Assembly: GCA_903903925.1 (NCBI GenBank)
Contig: CAIVAU010000130.1
Location: forward strand, 1 to 64,000
DNA: 64,000 nt
Origin: an uncultured cyanobacterium
GTDB lineage: Bacteria; Cyanobacteriota; Cyanobacteriia; Cyanobacteriales; Nostocaceae
Direction of reading: 5' to 3'
The notes beneath the pieces are model-generated. The model saw only the letters and a program-made list of their open reading frames with translations. It had not been told where the DNA came from and did not search any database. Numbering within the stretch: the stretch's first letter is position 1; every line of letters begins with the position of its first letter. This document shows positions 53,848 through 61,859 of the stretch, piece by piece. The position numbers and the translations under genes were made by a program.

Positions 53848-54999
53848 ATGAAGAACCAATTTTCACGATTTATAACCTTAACAATATGTACCGTATTTAC
53901 CACTATTGGGCAGTTCAATATTGAACAGCTACTCTTGAGTAACAGACAGTCAGCGTGGTACTCTAGCCGTGTCTTGGCACAAACAACTGAGGAAAAAGAA
54001 GCCAATCGAGTTTGTGAACAAGGGGGTCTTGCTGTCGTAACAATTAAAGATGGCAATGGACATGGTAGTGGTTTCCTCGTTAGTGAAGATGGATTAATTA
54101 TCACAAATGCTCATGTTATTGATGGAAGTCCTAGCGTAGTTACGGTTGTTTTTAAGGATGGAAAACAAGTTCCGGCTGATGTCATTGGTTTTGCAATGGG
54201 GGGTATAGACTTAGCCGCTGTAAAAATACAAAACCGAAAAAATGTGCCAGCCCTTTCTTTAGCTAGTCCAAGTTCAGCTAAAGTTGGTTATCATGTTTTT
54301 GCTATTGGTACTCCTCTCAACCCAAAGTATCGTGATACCTGCACCCAAGGCTACATTAGCAGTATTCGTGAAGATGGGACAATTCAACATAACGCAAATA
54401 TTAATCCAGGAAATTCTGGAGGACCTCTATTAAATACTCAAGGAGAAGTGATTGGTGTTAATGTCTCCGTTGCTACAGCGCGAGTCTATGATGGAGAAGA
54501 TCATATAACTGGTTTCACACCCAGTGGTACTGGTGTTAACTTTGCTGTTCCTGTCGAAAAAGTCAAGTCTTTTTTATCAGACATCCGCAAAAAGCGAGTT
54601 TCTGATAAATCTACCGTAGTTAAGCCAAAAGAGTCAACTATTGCAACTATCTCACTTCATGGTCAAGTCATTAACGGCAGTTTAGTTGAAGGCGATCGCA
54701 CTAGAAAAAATGGTAGCTTTGTCAAGTTATATCAATTTCAAGGTCGAGTAGGTCAAAAGGTTGTCATTGAGATGAACAGCCAAAAGATTAATTCATTTTT
54801 AGTTTTATATCAGGTTATTGAATCTCCAGAAGGTCAAGGTTTGAAGAAAATAGCTGAGAACGACGATAGAGGACCGGGTGACCTGAATTCTCAAATTGTG
54901 ACGACTTTGCCAGAAAATGGAGTCTATCTAATCGTGGCGAGTTCTTCAGAACCAGAAGAAACTGGAAATTACAGTTTACGCGCAACTGCTCATCCTTAA
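53848..54999 (+). CDS. secreted trypsin-like (HtrA-type) serine protease with PPC-like C-terminal domain
   Basis: A 383-residue protein with a signal peptide (cleavage probably after RVLAQ, near 45). The protease domain at about 55-250 has the full triad: His in IITNAHVID, Asp in GGIDLAAVKI, Ser in INPGNSGGPLL. It lacks PDZ domains. The C-terminal domain at about 280-383 (HGQVINGSLVEGDRTR..FVKLYQFQGRVGQKVVIEMNS..ETGNYSLRATA) resembles bacterial pre-peptidase C-terminal domains. It probably acts in the periplasm or at the cell surface. Directly downstream are relics of a COP23-like gene start. Confidence 0.92.
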   Translation: MKNQFSRFITLTICTVFTTIGQFNIEQLLLSNRQSAWYSSRVLAQTTEEKEANRVCEQGGLAVVTIKDGNGHGSGFLVSEDGLIITNAHVIDGSPSVVTVVFKDGKQVPADVIGFAMGGIDLAAVKIQNRKNVPALSLASPSSAKVGYHVFAIGTPLNPKYRDTCTQGYISSIREDGTIQHNANINPGNSGGPLLNTQGEVIGVNVSVATARVYDGEDHITGFTPSGTGVNFAVPVEKVKSFLSDIRKKRVSDKSTVVKPKESTIATISLHGQVINGSLVEGDRTRKNGSFVKLYQFQGRVGQKVVIEMNSQKINSFLVLYQVIESPEGQGLKKIAENDDRGPGDLNSQIVTTLPENGVYLIVASSSEPEETGNYSLRATAHP

Positions 55000-55030
55000 A
55001 TAAGTAGATGGGCGAGAGCAATATATTCCT

Positions 55031-55187
55031 TCAACACCTCATCAATTTTTAGTTCAATTTCAAAAATCCAACCCATGCAAAACAACGGCGATCGCCCTGA
55101 CCGTTTTTGACTTTCGAGAAGCGACTTGACACCAGTTCTTAGTTGCGGTGTCTTCCCACTCTTTGCGCAACTACAAGCCTTTTTTTC
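55031..55187 (+). pseudogene. relic of a COP23 gene start and a hairpin leader
   Basis: 55031-55086 (TCAACACCTCATC..TTTTTAGTTCAATTTC...CATGCAAAACAA) closely resembles the DNA ending at the COP23 start at 57922; here the frame is only MQNNGDRPDRF then stop. 55140-55173 is a TAGTTGCG...CGCAACTA hairpin followed by a T-run at 55179-55187, matching the hairpin at 58616-58661. Everything between these two parts in the other copy, including the COP23 body, is deleted here. Confidence 0.65.
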
Positions 55188-55189
55188 TC

Positions 55190-55630
55190 TTAGGTATCCC
55201 ATAAGCTGTTGGGTTCAAAGAACTGGTTAAAGCCTTTTCGTCTCAATCCCTCTTTAAGTTTTTTATCACCTGTCCACAACGAGCCATCTAATTCCAAGGT
55301 TAGCGCTACGTGGGGAGTATCGCTTTCATCAATATCTTTACATAAGGCGTAGGCTACTGCTCGATAATCAAGGGCAATTAAGTCTTCTTTATAGAGAGTA
55401 ATTCGTTTCAGCAGTATTTGGTAAATTCGCACTATTTCATCTTCTGATAGAAGACTTACTTTGACTAACTTCTCCTTGCGCTTAAATAGTTCCACCAGAA
55501 CTAGCTCGCAGACAAAAAAACGGTAATCTGAGCCTATGAGTATCTCAGCAAAACTAGATTTGTTGTTTAGTAATGCTGAGAACAATATATTGGTATCAAC
55601 AATAATCGGCTTTTGTGTAGACACTGCCAA
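55190..55630 (-). CDS. PIN-domain ribonuclease toxin
   Basis: A 146-residue PIN protein. IIVDTNILFSALLNNKS has the first Asp, CELVLVELFKRKEKL the Glu, and DIDESDTPHVALTLELDGSLWTGDKKLKEGL the later acidic residues and the closing (W)TGDKKL motif. It starts with no gap after the small upstream gene, forming a two-gene toxin-antitoxin unit of the PIN (COG-type, PilT N-terminus) kind. Confidence 0.92.
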   Translation of the reverse strand: MAVSTQKPIIVDTNILFSALLNNKSSFAEILIGSDYRFFVCELVLVELFKRKEKLVKVSLLSEDEIVRIYQILLKRITLYKEDLIALDYRAVAYALCKDIDESDTPHVALTLELDGSLWTGDKKLKEGLRRKGFNQFFEPNSLWDT

Positions 55631-55855
55631 CTATCCTACAAATTTATGCTTGATTTTTAACCACATATCGTGGTCTATTTCATCAGCTAGGATGGTGGCT
55701 TGCTCTTCGGTTAGATGACTGCGCACTCTTATTGTCTCTAACTCAAGATATTCTAAAAACTTGGTCAGGCTTTCTTGAGCTAGAATATTCCTATTGAATC
55801 TGATGATAATGTCTTGGTTTTCAAGTGTAATATTATATAGCTCCTTATCTGGCAT
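55631..55855 (-). CDS. antitoxin partner of the PIN protein
   Basis: A 74-residue protein (MPDKELYNITLENQDIIIRF...LTKFLEYLELETIRVRSHLTEEQATILADEIDHDMWLKIKHKF) with a short beta-strand followed by helices. It directly adjoins the PIN gene: its last base and the first base of the PIN ATG are neighbours. Position and size make it the likely antitoxin; I do not recognise the DNA-binding type. Confidence 0.82.
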   Translation of the reverse strand: MPDKELYNITLENQDIIIRFNRNILAQESLTKFLEYLELETIRVRSHLTEEQATILADEIDHDMWLKIKHKFVG

Positions 55856-55934
55856 AATATTTTCTTAGCTGGCGGATCTCAGTTTTGAGAGGTACAAGAA
55901 TTATTATGGCAGATTAGCAAGGAAGCAAGGAAAA

Positions 55935-56644
55935 TCATACTTTGGACTTGCGCTTTGCCTTGGCTACCCGCAGTTTTTCCCAAGCTGCTTCAGTTCCGGG
56001 CTTCGGCGGTTGTGCAGAAATTCGAGCAACTAGCTCACGATTTTGCTCTTCGTAATATTGCTGGAGTTCTTCAGACTCTTTGAGAACTTGCTGATACTCA
56101 GCTTCCACCTCCGCACGATTAGTCTCAATATAAGCACCTCTTTGATTTCAAAGGGACTTGTGTATAGTCGATACGATAAATTGCCATAGCTGAACACCAT
56201 GTCATCTGTTCGTTGTCGCAACTCCTCCTGGGTCATTAACTCTGCTGAGTCTCCTTCTGTACAAACTGAAATAATATGATGTCTAGTGCGATCCCAGAAG
56301 CTAATAGCGACTAAAAATTGACTCTCTCCATCGCTTGCCCAAATCTCAGTTAAACTTGCCACAGTCTGTGGTAATTTCACATCAAATTCTTCAGTAGGGC
56401 AAACCATCAACTGTTCACCTGACTCTAGTTCAAAGTCTGCAAATAGACCATTAGTTACGGGTAGCTCTTCAAACCGGACCGTATCTTGCTGTACTAGCAA
56501 CTCAAATCTTCTAGTATCTGTTAGGCTAAACAACAACGTATCCATAAGCAGCGATCGCTTGTCATCTTGCGCCAGTGCAACTCGATCTATAGAGGTGATT
56601 GTCTGCCCCAGCAACACATGAAACTGTCTGTCTAATCTCCCCAT
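55935..56644 (-). pseudogene. frameshifted gene of unknown function
   Basis: The first frame (to 56030) gives a sensible 170 residues (MGRLDRQFHVLLGQTITSID...WDRTRHHIISVCTEGDSAELMTQEELRQRTDDMVFSYGNLSYRLYTSPFEIKE), then nonsense. From about 56133 another frame continues AYIETNRAEVEAEYQQVLKE SEELQQYYEEQ...PPKPGTEAAWEKLRVAKAKRKSKV to TGA at 55935. Joining them gives about 236 residues ending in a helical, charged tail. The shift lies within about 56130-56145. I do not know the family. Confidence 0.7.
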
Positions 56645-56695
56645 CCTAATACAGATCCTTTTCCAGCTTCTAGAAGTGCGATGTAGTTCATTGAT

Positions 56696-57031
56696 TCAAC
56701 TAACTGCATAATCTGTAAAACTTCTCAGATAGGGTGCTTGATATCCAAGTACAATATCTTTCTTTGGTATTCCTCTATCTACCAATTCATTAGCAATACC
56801 GACTTCCGTATTATCATTTTGAATCCAAACTTTGTCATCTTTAATATCAATATGAACTGTACAGCCATAAATACGATGACGATTATCCCATCCCATATGA
56901 ATAATTTGATAACTATCCTCTTCACTATTTAAAATAGGAATGACTTCAATTTCACCATTTGCTGGCTTAACCTGACTATACTCTGTGAGAACTTCTTTGA
57001 TAATTTGTCGATATTTATCTATTTTTTCCAT
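56696..57031 (-). CDS. xisI: XisI-family protein
   Basis: A 111-residue protein with the family text KYRQIIKEVLTEYSQVKPANGEIEVIPILNSEEDSYQIIHMGWDNRHRIYGCTVHIDIKDDKVWIQNDNTE and GIPKKDIVLGYQAPYLR. XisI was first seen as a factor for fdxN element excision in Anabaena heterocysts, but the family is far more numerous than that element. It overlaps xisH by 13 bases, so they are co-translated. No fdxN element or XisF-type recombinase is nearby. Confidence 0.95.
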   Translation of the reverse strand: MEKIDKYRQIIKEVLTEYSQVKPANGEIEVIPILNSEEDSYQIIHMGWDNRHRIYGCTVHIDIKDDKVWIQNDNTEVGIANELVDRGIPKKDIVLGYQAPYLRSFTDYAVS

Positions 57032-57435
57032 TTCACTATTTCCTCGTGGATTGGGTCGAAAATTATCATTTTTAAGTGGTACTCTTCAATACTTAATTTT
57101 GGAAGTTGGCGACTAAAAAAATCATTATAAGTTTCCAAATTTACTGCTAAATAAAGCACCCGTTCTGGTTGTTTTTCTCGCAGGACAATTCGATAATTCA
57201 AGAATTGACCAAGTGCTGTATGAAACTCAGATAAAGTTGATGGAGCTAGAAAACTCTTAATTTCGACAGCAATCTTTTCGTGATCTCGCTGTGCAGCAAT
57301 TAAACGTTCAGCACCCAAATCTATAAATACTTGATCATCTTCTAGTTGTAACGATAAGGGATCGTCAGTAATCGTCCAACCATCCTTGTCTAAAGCAGAT
57401 TTTACAACGGTATGAAATACATCTTTTGCTGGCAT
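57019..57435 (-). CDS. xisH: XisH-family protein
   Basis: A 138-residue protein, MPAKDVFHTVVKSALDKDGW opening, then DDPLSLQLEDDQVFIDLGAERLIAA and IAVEIKSFLAPSTLSEFHTALGQFLNYR. The D...E-x-K pattern (IDLG...VEIKSF) fits an endonuclease-like PD-(D/E)XK fold. It is the first gene of the xisH-xisI pair, with a 13-base overlap. Its true role outside fdxN excision is unknown; a toxin-antitoxin-like role has been proposed for such pairs only by analogy. Confidence 0.95.
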   Translation of the reverse strand: MPAKDVFHTVVKSALDKDGWTITDDPLSLQLEDDQVFIDLGAERLIAAQRDHEKIAVEIKSFLAPSTLSEFHTALGQFLNYRIVLREKQPERVLYLAVNLETYNDFFSRQLPKLSIEEYHLKMIIFDPIHEEIVKWKK

Positions 57436-57640
57436 TCACTTCCTATCCTCAGCCCTCTATACCTGTAGCTTGGTTATCGCCGTAGGCATCGCCCTTATTC
57501 TACCCTAGCTAATACAAAAGGTAAAGTTTTGTAAAAAACGTGGTCATCTGCGTAAAAAACACACACTGCCTACGAAACCCACACAGAAGCAAACAATGGT
57601 TCACCTGTGAAGATATCAATATTTACTGTGGGTAGAAACA

Positions 57641-57808
57641 ATGACTAAATATCGTCTATTCTCTAAAGCCGTTACCAGAATGGCGATCGCCATTCACACT
57701 GCACTCTGCGCAACCGCTGTGACTGTCACCACTACTATGGCACAGCCAAATCTAGCCCAACAGACCTTGTTTTTCTTTGGCTATCCGTTGTATCTTACGT
57801 CACTTTAA
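57641..57808 (+). pseudogene. orphan signal-peptide stub (copy B)
   Basis: A 55-codon frame, MTKYRLFSKAVTRMAIAIHT...TMAQPNLAQQTLFFFGYPLY, with a convincing signal peptide (cleavage after TMA) and no mature domain. Its upstream DNA from 57520 and its start match copy A at 53371-53590. The rest of 57436-57921 shows no other gene. It could be a tiny secreted peptide, but shared decay with copy A makes a gene fragment more likely. Confidence 0.6.
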
Positions 57809-57921
57809 CCACCTGTGCAAGTAAATTTCTTAAGTTTTTGGAGCCGCTTTGCTGTAAATTTTATACATACGTTGGCTTCAACATATCATCCATTTTTAGT
57901 TCAATCTCAATAGTCAACATC

Positions 57922-58500
57922 ATGCAAAACAAATCATTCTTCATCACTTTAGGGCTAACTGCGTTAACATCTCTAGCAAGCTTGAGTATTAATCTATCTC
58001 CTAGTTTAAGTCAATCAACATCCTCTGAATCTCACCCCAATAAAGTAACTTTCTTCTGTCGAGAAAAGTTTGACACAGCAAGTGGCGAAAAAATTCCAGC
58101 TACAATTGCTTGGATTCCTGAAAGGAAAGGACATGTTTATCTGATTGGATGGAAATCAGAATATTTTAATAAAGGCGGCTGGACTCCACAAAAACGTTGT
58201 CAAGAAGTCACGCCAAAATTTCAAGCTGCTTATGAGAAAGGTCATTTAAATTACCTTTATAATGGTAAAAGTGAGAAGGGTTATCCTATTATCTGTGGGC
58301 TGGCAAATCAAGGAGAAAGTTGCAATAGCAATAATCAATTATTTACGGTGAAATCTGGCAGCAATCCGGAGCAAGTACTGCAAGGACTAATTAATAGTTT
58401 AGAAGGTAAAACGTCAGAGCCAATTCTGCAAAGTTCCGGTGAGCAAATATACATTGATGTGCAGAATATTTTCAAAAAAGCCCCCCTAATAAATAGCTAG
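57922..58500 (+). CDS. secreted COP23-domain protein
   Basis: About 192 residues with a signal peptide (MQNKSFFITLGLTALTSLAS, cleavage near SLSQ). The mature part is the COP23 type: VTFFCREKFDTASGEKIPATIAWIP, GGWTPQKRCQEVTPKFQAAYEKGHLNYLYNGK and PIICGLANQGESCNS, with four conserved cysteines likely paired. COP23 was described as a circadian-oscillating membrane-associated protein in cyanobacteria. A TTG at 57838 opens the frame earlier, but the ATG at 57922 gives the proper signal peptide. The stop TAG lies within the left end of a MITE-like element. Confidence 0.9.
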   Translation: MQNKSFFITLGLTALTSLASLSINLSPSLSQSTSSESHPNKVTFFCREKFDTASGEKIPATIAWIPERKGHVYLIGWKSEYFNKGGWTPQKRCQEVTPKFQAAYEKGHLNYLYNGKSEKGYPIICGLANQGESCNSNNQLFTVKSGSNPEQVLQGLINSLEGKTSEPILQSSGEQIYIDVQNIFKKAPLINS

Positions 58501-58605
58501 TGGTCTGTCAAATTTATTTTCATGGGTTGGTAGTGTGAGCGTCTCGCTCACGAAGCGAGCAAGATGCTCGCACTACCCATCAATTTAACCTTGACAAACC
58601 ACTAG
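58497..58605. mobile_element. complete 109-bp MITE-like element
   Basis: CTAGTGGTCTGTCAA at 58497-58511 and TTGACAAACCACTAG at 58591-58605 form 15-bp terminal inverted repeats with one mismatch. The inner core, 58530-58576, is identical to that at 3635-3681. The element is inserted exactly at the COP23 stop codon, and its CTAG supplies the TAG. Confidence 0.8.
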
Positions 58606-58615
58606 ATGCAGGTTC

Positions 58616-58661
58616 GTAGTTGCGTTTCAACGCACTCTTGGCGCAACTACAACCCTTTTTT
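58616..58661 (+). terminator. hairpin with T-run between COP23 and protease-TPR gene
   Basis: GTAGTTGCG (58616-58624) pairs with CGCAACTAC (58642-58650), followed by a CCCTTTTTTA run. An alternative stem, TGCGTT/AACGCA, lies inside and would exclude the first. It ends 24 bases before the next ATG, so it may terminate COP23 transcripts or act as a leader. A second copy lies at 55140-55187. Confidence 0.55.
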
Positions 58662-58684
58662 ATCTCATAATCCCTTTGGTAAAT

Positions 58685-61600
58685 ATGACTAGAAATATTG
58701 CCCTTATCTTACCCTTCCTATTTTTACAGTTTCCAGCCTTTGCAGTAAAAACTAGTTCTGATACTATTGCCCAAACACCAGTGTCACCAAAGACTTGTGA
58801 AATCAAAGCCGAAAATGGAGAGACGGGAGAGTATTCACCTCAACAACTGCAAACCCTTGCAAGTCGTGTCACTGTCAGAGTCATCGGTAATAACAATGGA
58901 GGTTCAGGAACACTCATTGCTAAACAAGGTAATAATTATTTAGTACTGACAAACGCCCATGTGATTAGAGGAGTCAACAGCATCCGCCTCCAAACATCCG
59001 ATGGCAAAACTTATTCAGCGCAAATACTCCCCAAAACCAACTTTGAAAAATTTGATTTAGCCCTACTACAATTCCAAGCACTTGAAAATTATTGCTTACC
59101 TGAAATTGCTGCATCAGTTCCTGACACTAAGACATCCGTTCTTGCTGCGGGATATTCTATCGAAAAAAGACAAATAGTATTTCGTAGTGGTATTGTACAA
59201 CAAATTTCTCCAAGACCACTCAAGGAAGGATATTCTATTGGCTATACCAGCGATATCGAACAGGGAATGAGTGGCGGTGCAATTGTTAACTCTGTTGGAC
59301 AACTCATTGGGATCAATGGTAGAAGTGCGTACCCGATATTAAATACAGGTTATGTTTATCCTGATGGTTCCCGCCCCACAGAAGCACAAATAGTGGAAAT
59401 GCGGAAACTGAGTTGGGCGATCCCAGTCTCCACCTTCTTAGCACAGGTGAACACAGAGATCCTCACCGCTTATTCTCTCCCTGTACCCAATACTCCTGAC
59501 AATTTACCGCAACAGCAACTAACAGGATGGTTAGGAGAATTAGAACAAAAAGCAAAACAAATCACAGTCAGAATTGATAGCAGTAGTAAAGCGAATGGTT
59601 CCGGAATCATTATTGCTAGACAACACGACACCTACACAGTTTTAACAGCATCTCACGTTGTCTGTGAACGAGAAGATGCAACAAAGCCATGCAGGAATTA
59701 TAGCTATCAAATAATTGCCCCAGATGGAAAACAGTATCCTGTAGACAAAAGCACCATCAAAATAGAACAGGGTGTAGATTTAGCTGTTGTGAAATTTACA
59801 GCTAGTCACGAGAATTATCAAGTAGCCACCCTAGCAAATTATAACCCCAAAACTAATGACTATATGTTTACTGGCGGGTATCCCAAATTAGGGAATAACT
59901 CAGATTGGCGGTTGACAATGGGGCTGATTTTTGACAAAGAACAGGGATTATTACAATCTACACAATCAGATTTTCAAAGTAATAGTGCTGGTACATTGCC
60001 AACAGAGAGTTCATTAAAAGGAGGATATGAGTTAGTTTATACAAGTATCACCTATGGAGGAATGAGTGGAGGACCAGTATTAGATTCCCTTGGGCGAGTG
60101 ATTGGGATTCATGGACGAGCTGAGGGAGAGGTAGCGGAGGATAAAAAAACTGGAGATCCTGGCAGTAATGGGGGTAAGGTACAATTAGGCTATAGTTTAG
60201 GTATTCCTGTGAGTACCTTTTTGGGAATAGCCCCGCGATTGGATGTACAAGCACAACTTGTAGAAAATACTCCTCCACAGCAACTCAATGAAAAACAAGT
60301 CCAGTCGATACAAGATGCAGTATTATCAACTGATGTCTCGCAAGGAAATACAACGGCTAGCCAATGGTTAGAAAGAGGAAATCAACTGTGGCGGTTGCGT
60401 CGATATCCTGAAGCAGTCAAAGCCTTTGACCAAGCGATTAAGCTAAAACCCTTGTTTGTGTACTTAGCTCACTATGGCAAAGGTTTAGCATTAGGTAAAG
60501 AGGCACAAGCAGCATTAGAATTAGAACAAGCAGTGAAACTAAAACCAGATTTTGTTGCTGCTTGGGAAACGCAAAGTGCAGTCTATCGAGAATTAAACCA
60601 ACTGGGTAAAGCATTAGTAGCAATAGAGAAAGCAATTCAACTCCAGCCAAAAAACCCAAATCTGTATAACGAGAAGTGGGAGGTATTAGAGCGGTTAAAA
60701 CGGTATGACAAAGCAGAAGTAGCAATAAGTGAAGCGATAAAACTTAATCCACGCTCTGCATTTTACAACAATCGGGGTTATCTTTACGCTGAGCAGAAGA
60801 AAAGGGATTTAGCTCTAGCTGATTACAACAAAGCGATCGCTCTTAATCCTCTGTATGAAGCTTACTACAATCGGGGTCTTCTTTACTATGAGCAGAAGAA
60901 ATGGGATTATGCTCTAGCTGATTTCAACAAAGCGATCGCTCTTAATCCTCAGTTGTCTCAAGCTTACGGAAATCGGGGTCTTCTTTACTCTGAGCAGAAG
61001 AAATGGGATTATGCTCTAGCTGATTACAACAAAGCGCTCGCTCTTAATCCTCAGTATGCTCAAGCTTACTACAATCGGGGTCTTCTTTACGATGAGCAGA
61101 AGAAATGGGATTATGCTCTAGCTGATTACAACAAAGCGCTCGCTCTTAATCCTCAGTATGCTCAAGCTTACAGCAATCGGGGTCTTCTTTACTATGAGCA
61201 GAAGAAATGGGATTATGCTCTAGCTGATTACAACAAAGCGCTCGCTCTTAATCCTCAGTTGTATCAAGCTTACAACAATCGGGGTGGTGTTTACAAAGAG
61301 CAGAAAAAATGGGATTATGCTCTAGCTGATTACAACAAAGCGATCGCTCTTAATCCTCAGTTGTCTCAAGCTTACTACAATGGGGGTCTTGTTTACTATG
61401 AGCAGAAGAACTGGGATTATGCTCTAGCTGATTTCAACAAAGCGATCGCTCTTAATCCTCAGTATGCTCAAACTTACAACAATCGGGGTCTTGTTTACTA
61501 TGAGCAGAAGAAATGGGATTATGCTGTGGCTGATTACAACAAAGCGATCGCTCTTAATCCTCAGTATGCTCGAGCCTACAACAATCGCGCATTAGTTTAC

Positions 61601-61726
61601 TATGAAAAGGGTGACAAACAGAAAGCAATTCAGGATTTACAGCAAGCAGCCCAAATTTTCCAGGCTCAAGGGAATACTACTGCTTATGAGACAGCAATAA
61701 ATGACTTAAAAAAATTACAGAATTAG
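58685..61726 (+). CDS. secreted double trypsin-like protease with TPR array
   Basis: About 1013 residues. A signal peptide (NIALILPFLFLQFPAFA) is followed by protease domain 1 with His in LTNAHVIRG, Asp in KFDLALLQF and Ser in QGMSGGAIV. Domain 2 (about 300-520) has TASHVVC, GVDLAVVKF and YGGMSGGPVL. Both triads are complete. From about 555 to 1000 there are about 12 TPR units; eight of them (34-residue units such as YNRGLLYYEQKKWDYALADYNKA) are nearly identical in DNA. The TTG at 58676 is possible, but the ATG at 58685 gives the normal signal peptide. Likely periplasmic, with partners bound by the TPRs. Confidence 0.94.
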   Translation: MTRNIALILPFLFLQFPAFAVKTSSDTIAQTPVSPKTCEIKAENGETGEYSPQQLQTLASRVTVRVIGNNNGGSGTLIAKQGNNYLVLTNAHVIRGVNSIRLQTSDGKTYSAQILPKTNFEKFDLALLQFQALENYCLPEIAASVPDTKTSVLAAGYSIEKRQIVFRSGIVQQISPRPLKEGYSIGYTSDIEQGMSGGAIVNSVGQLIGINGRSAYPILNTGYVYPDGSRPTEAQIVEMRKLSWAIPVSTFLAQVNTEILTAYSLPVPNTPDNLPQQQLTGWLGELEQKAKQITVRIDSSSKANGSGIIIARQHDTYTVLTASHVVCEREDATKPCRNYSYQIIAPDGKQYPVDKSTIKIEQGVDLAVVKFTASHENYQVATLANYNPKTNDYMFTGGYPKLGNNSDWRLTMGLIFDKEQGLLQSTQSDFQSNSAGTLPTESSLKGGYELVYTSITYGGMSGGPVLDSLGRVIGIHGRAEGEVAEDKKTGDPGSNGGKVQLGYSLGIPVSTFLGIAPRLDVQAQLVENTPPQQLNEKQVQSIQDAVLSTDVSQGNTTASQWLERGNQLWRLRRYPEAVKAFDQAIKLKPLFVYLAHYGKGLALGKEAQAALELEQAVKLKPDFVAAWETQSAVYRELNQLGKALVAIEKAIQLQPKNPNLYNEKWEVLERLKRYDKAEVAISEAIKLNPRSAFYNNRGYLYAEQKKRDLALADYNKAIALNPLYEAYYNRGLLYYEQKKWDYALADFNKAIALNPQLSQAYGNRGLLYSEQKKWDYALADYNKALALNPQYAQAYYNRGLLYDEQKKWDYALADYNKALALNPQYAQAYSNRGLLYYEQKKWDYALADYNKALALNPQLYQAYNNRGGVYKEQKKWDYALADYNKAIALNPQLSQAYYNGGLVYYEQKNWDYALADFNKAIALNPQYAQTYNNRGLVYYEQKKWDYAVADYNKAIALNPQYARAYNNRALVYYEKGDKQKAIQDLQQAAQIFQAQGNTTAYETAINDLKKLQN
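60764..61576 (+). repeat. eight near-identical 102-bp TPR-coding repeats
   Basis: Eight tandem units, the first 33 codons and the rest 34, share most bases, showing recent expansion or gene conversion. Each has AAAGCG(A/C)TCGCTCTTAA: units 1, 2, 6, 7 and 8 keep the HIP1 octamer GCGATCGC, while units 3, 4 and 5 have GCGCTCGC, changing Ala-Ile to Ala-Leu. The three changed units are neighbours, as expected if they were copied from one another. Confidence 0.92.
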
Positions 61727-61859
61727 GTAATTTTTGGGGTTCGGGAAAACCCTTACTCCCTTCCCTAAATCTCTCCAACTCAGATCTCCGTGTCCTCTGC
61801 GCCTCTGCGGTTAATTAGATAGGTAATCTAAAGGGCGGGAAAGGAGTAATCCCAATCTC

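Noticed and set aside
55935-57435. fdxN element or other excision element
   Set aside because: No recombinase gene or recognisable direct repeat borders around xisHI were seen.
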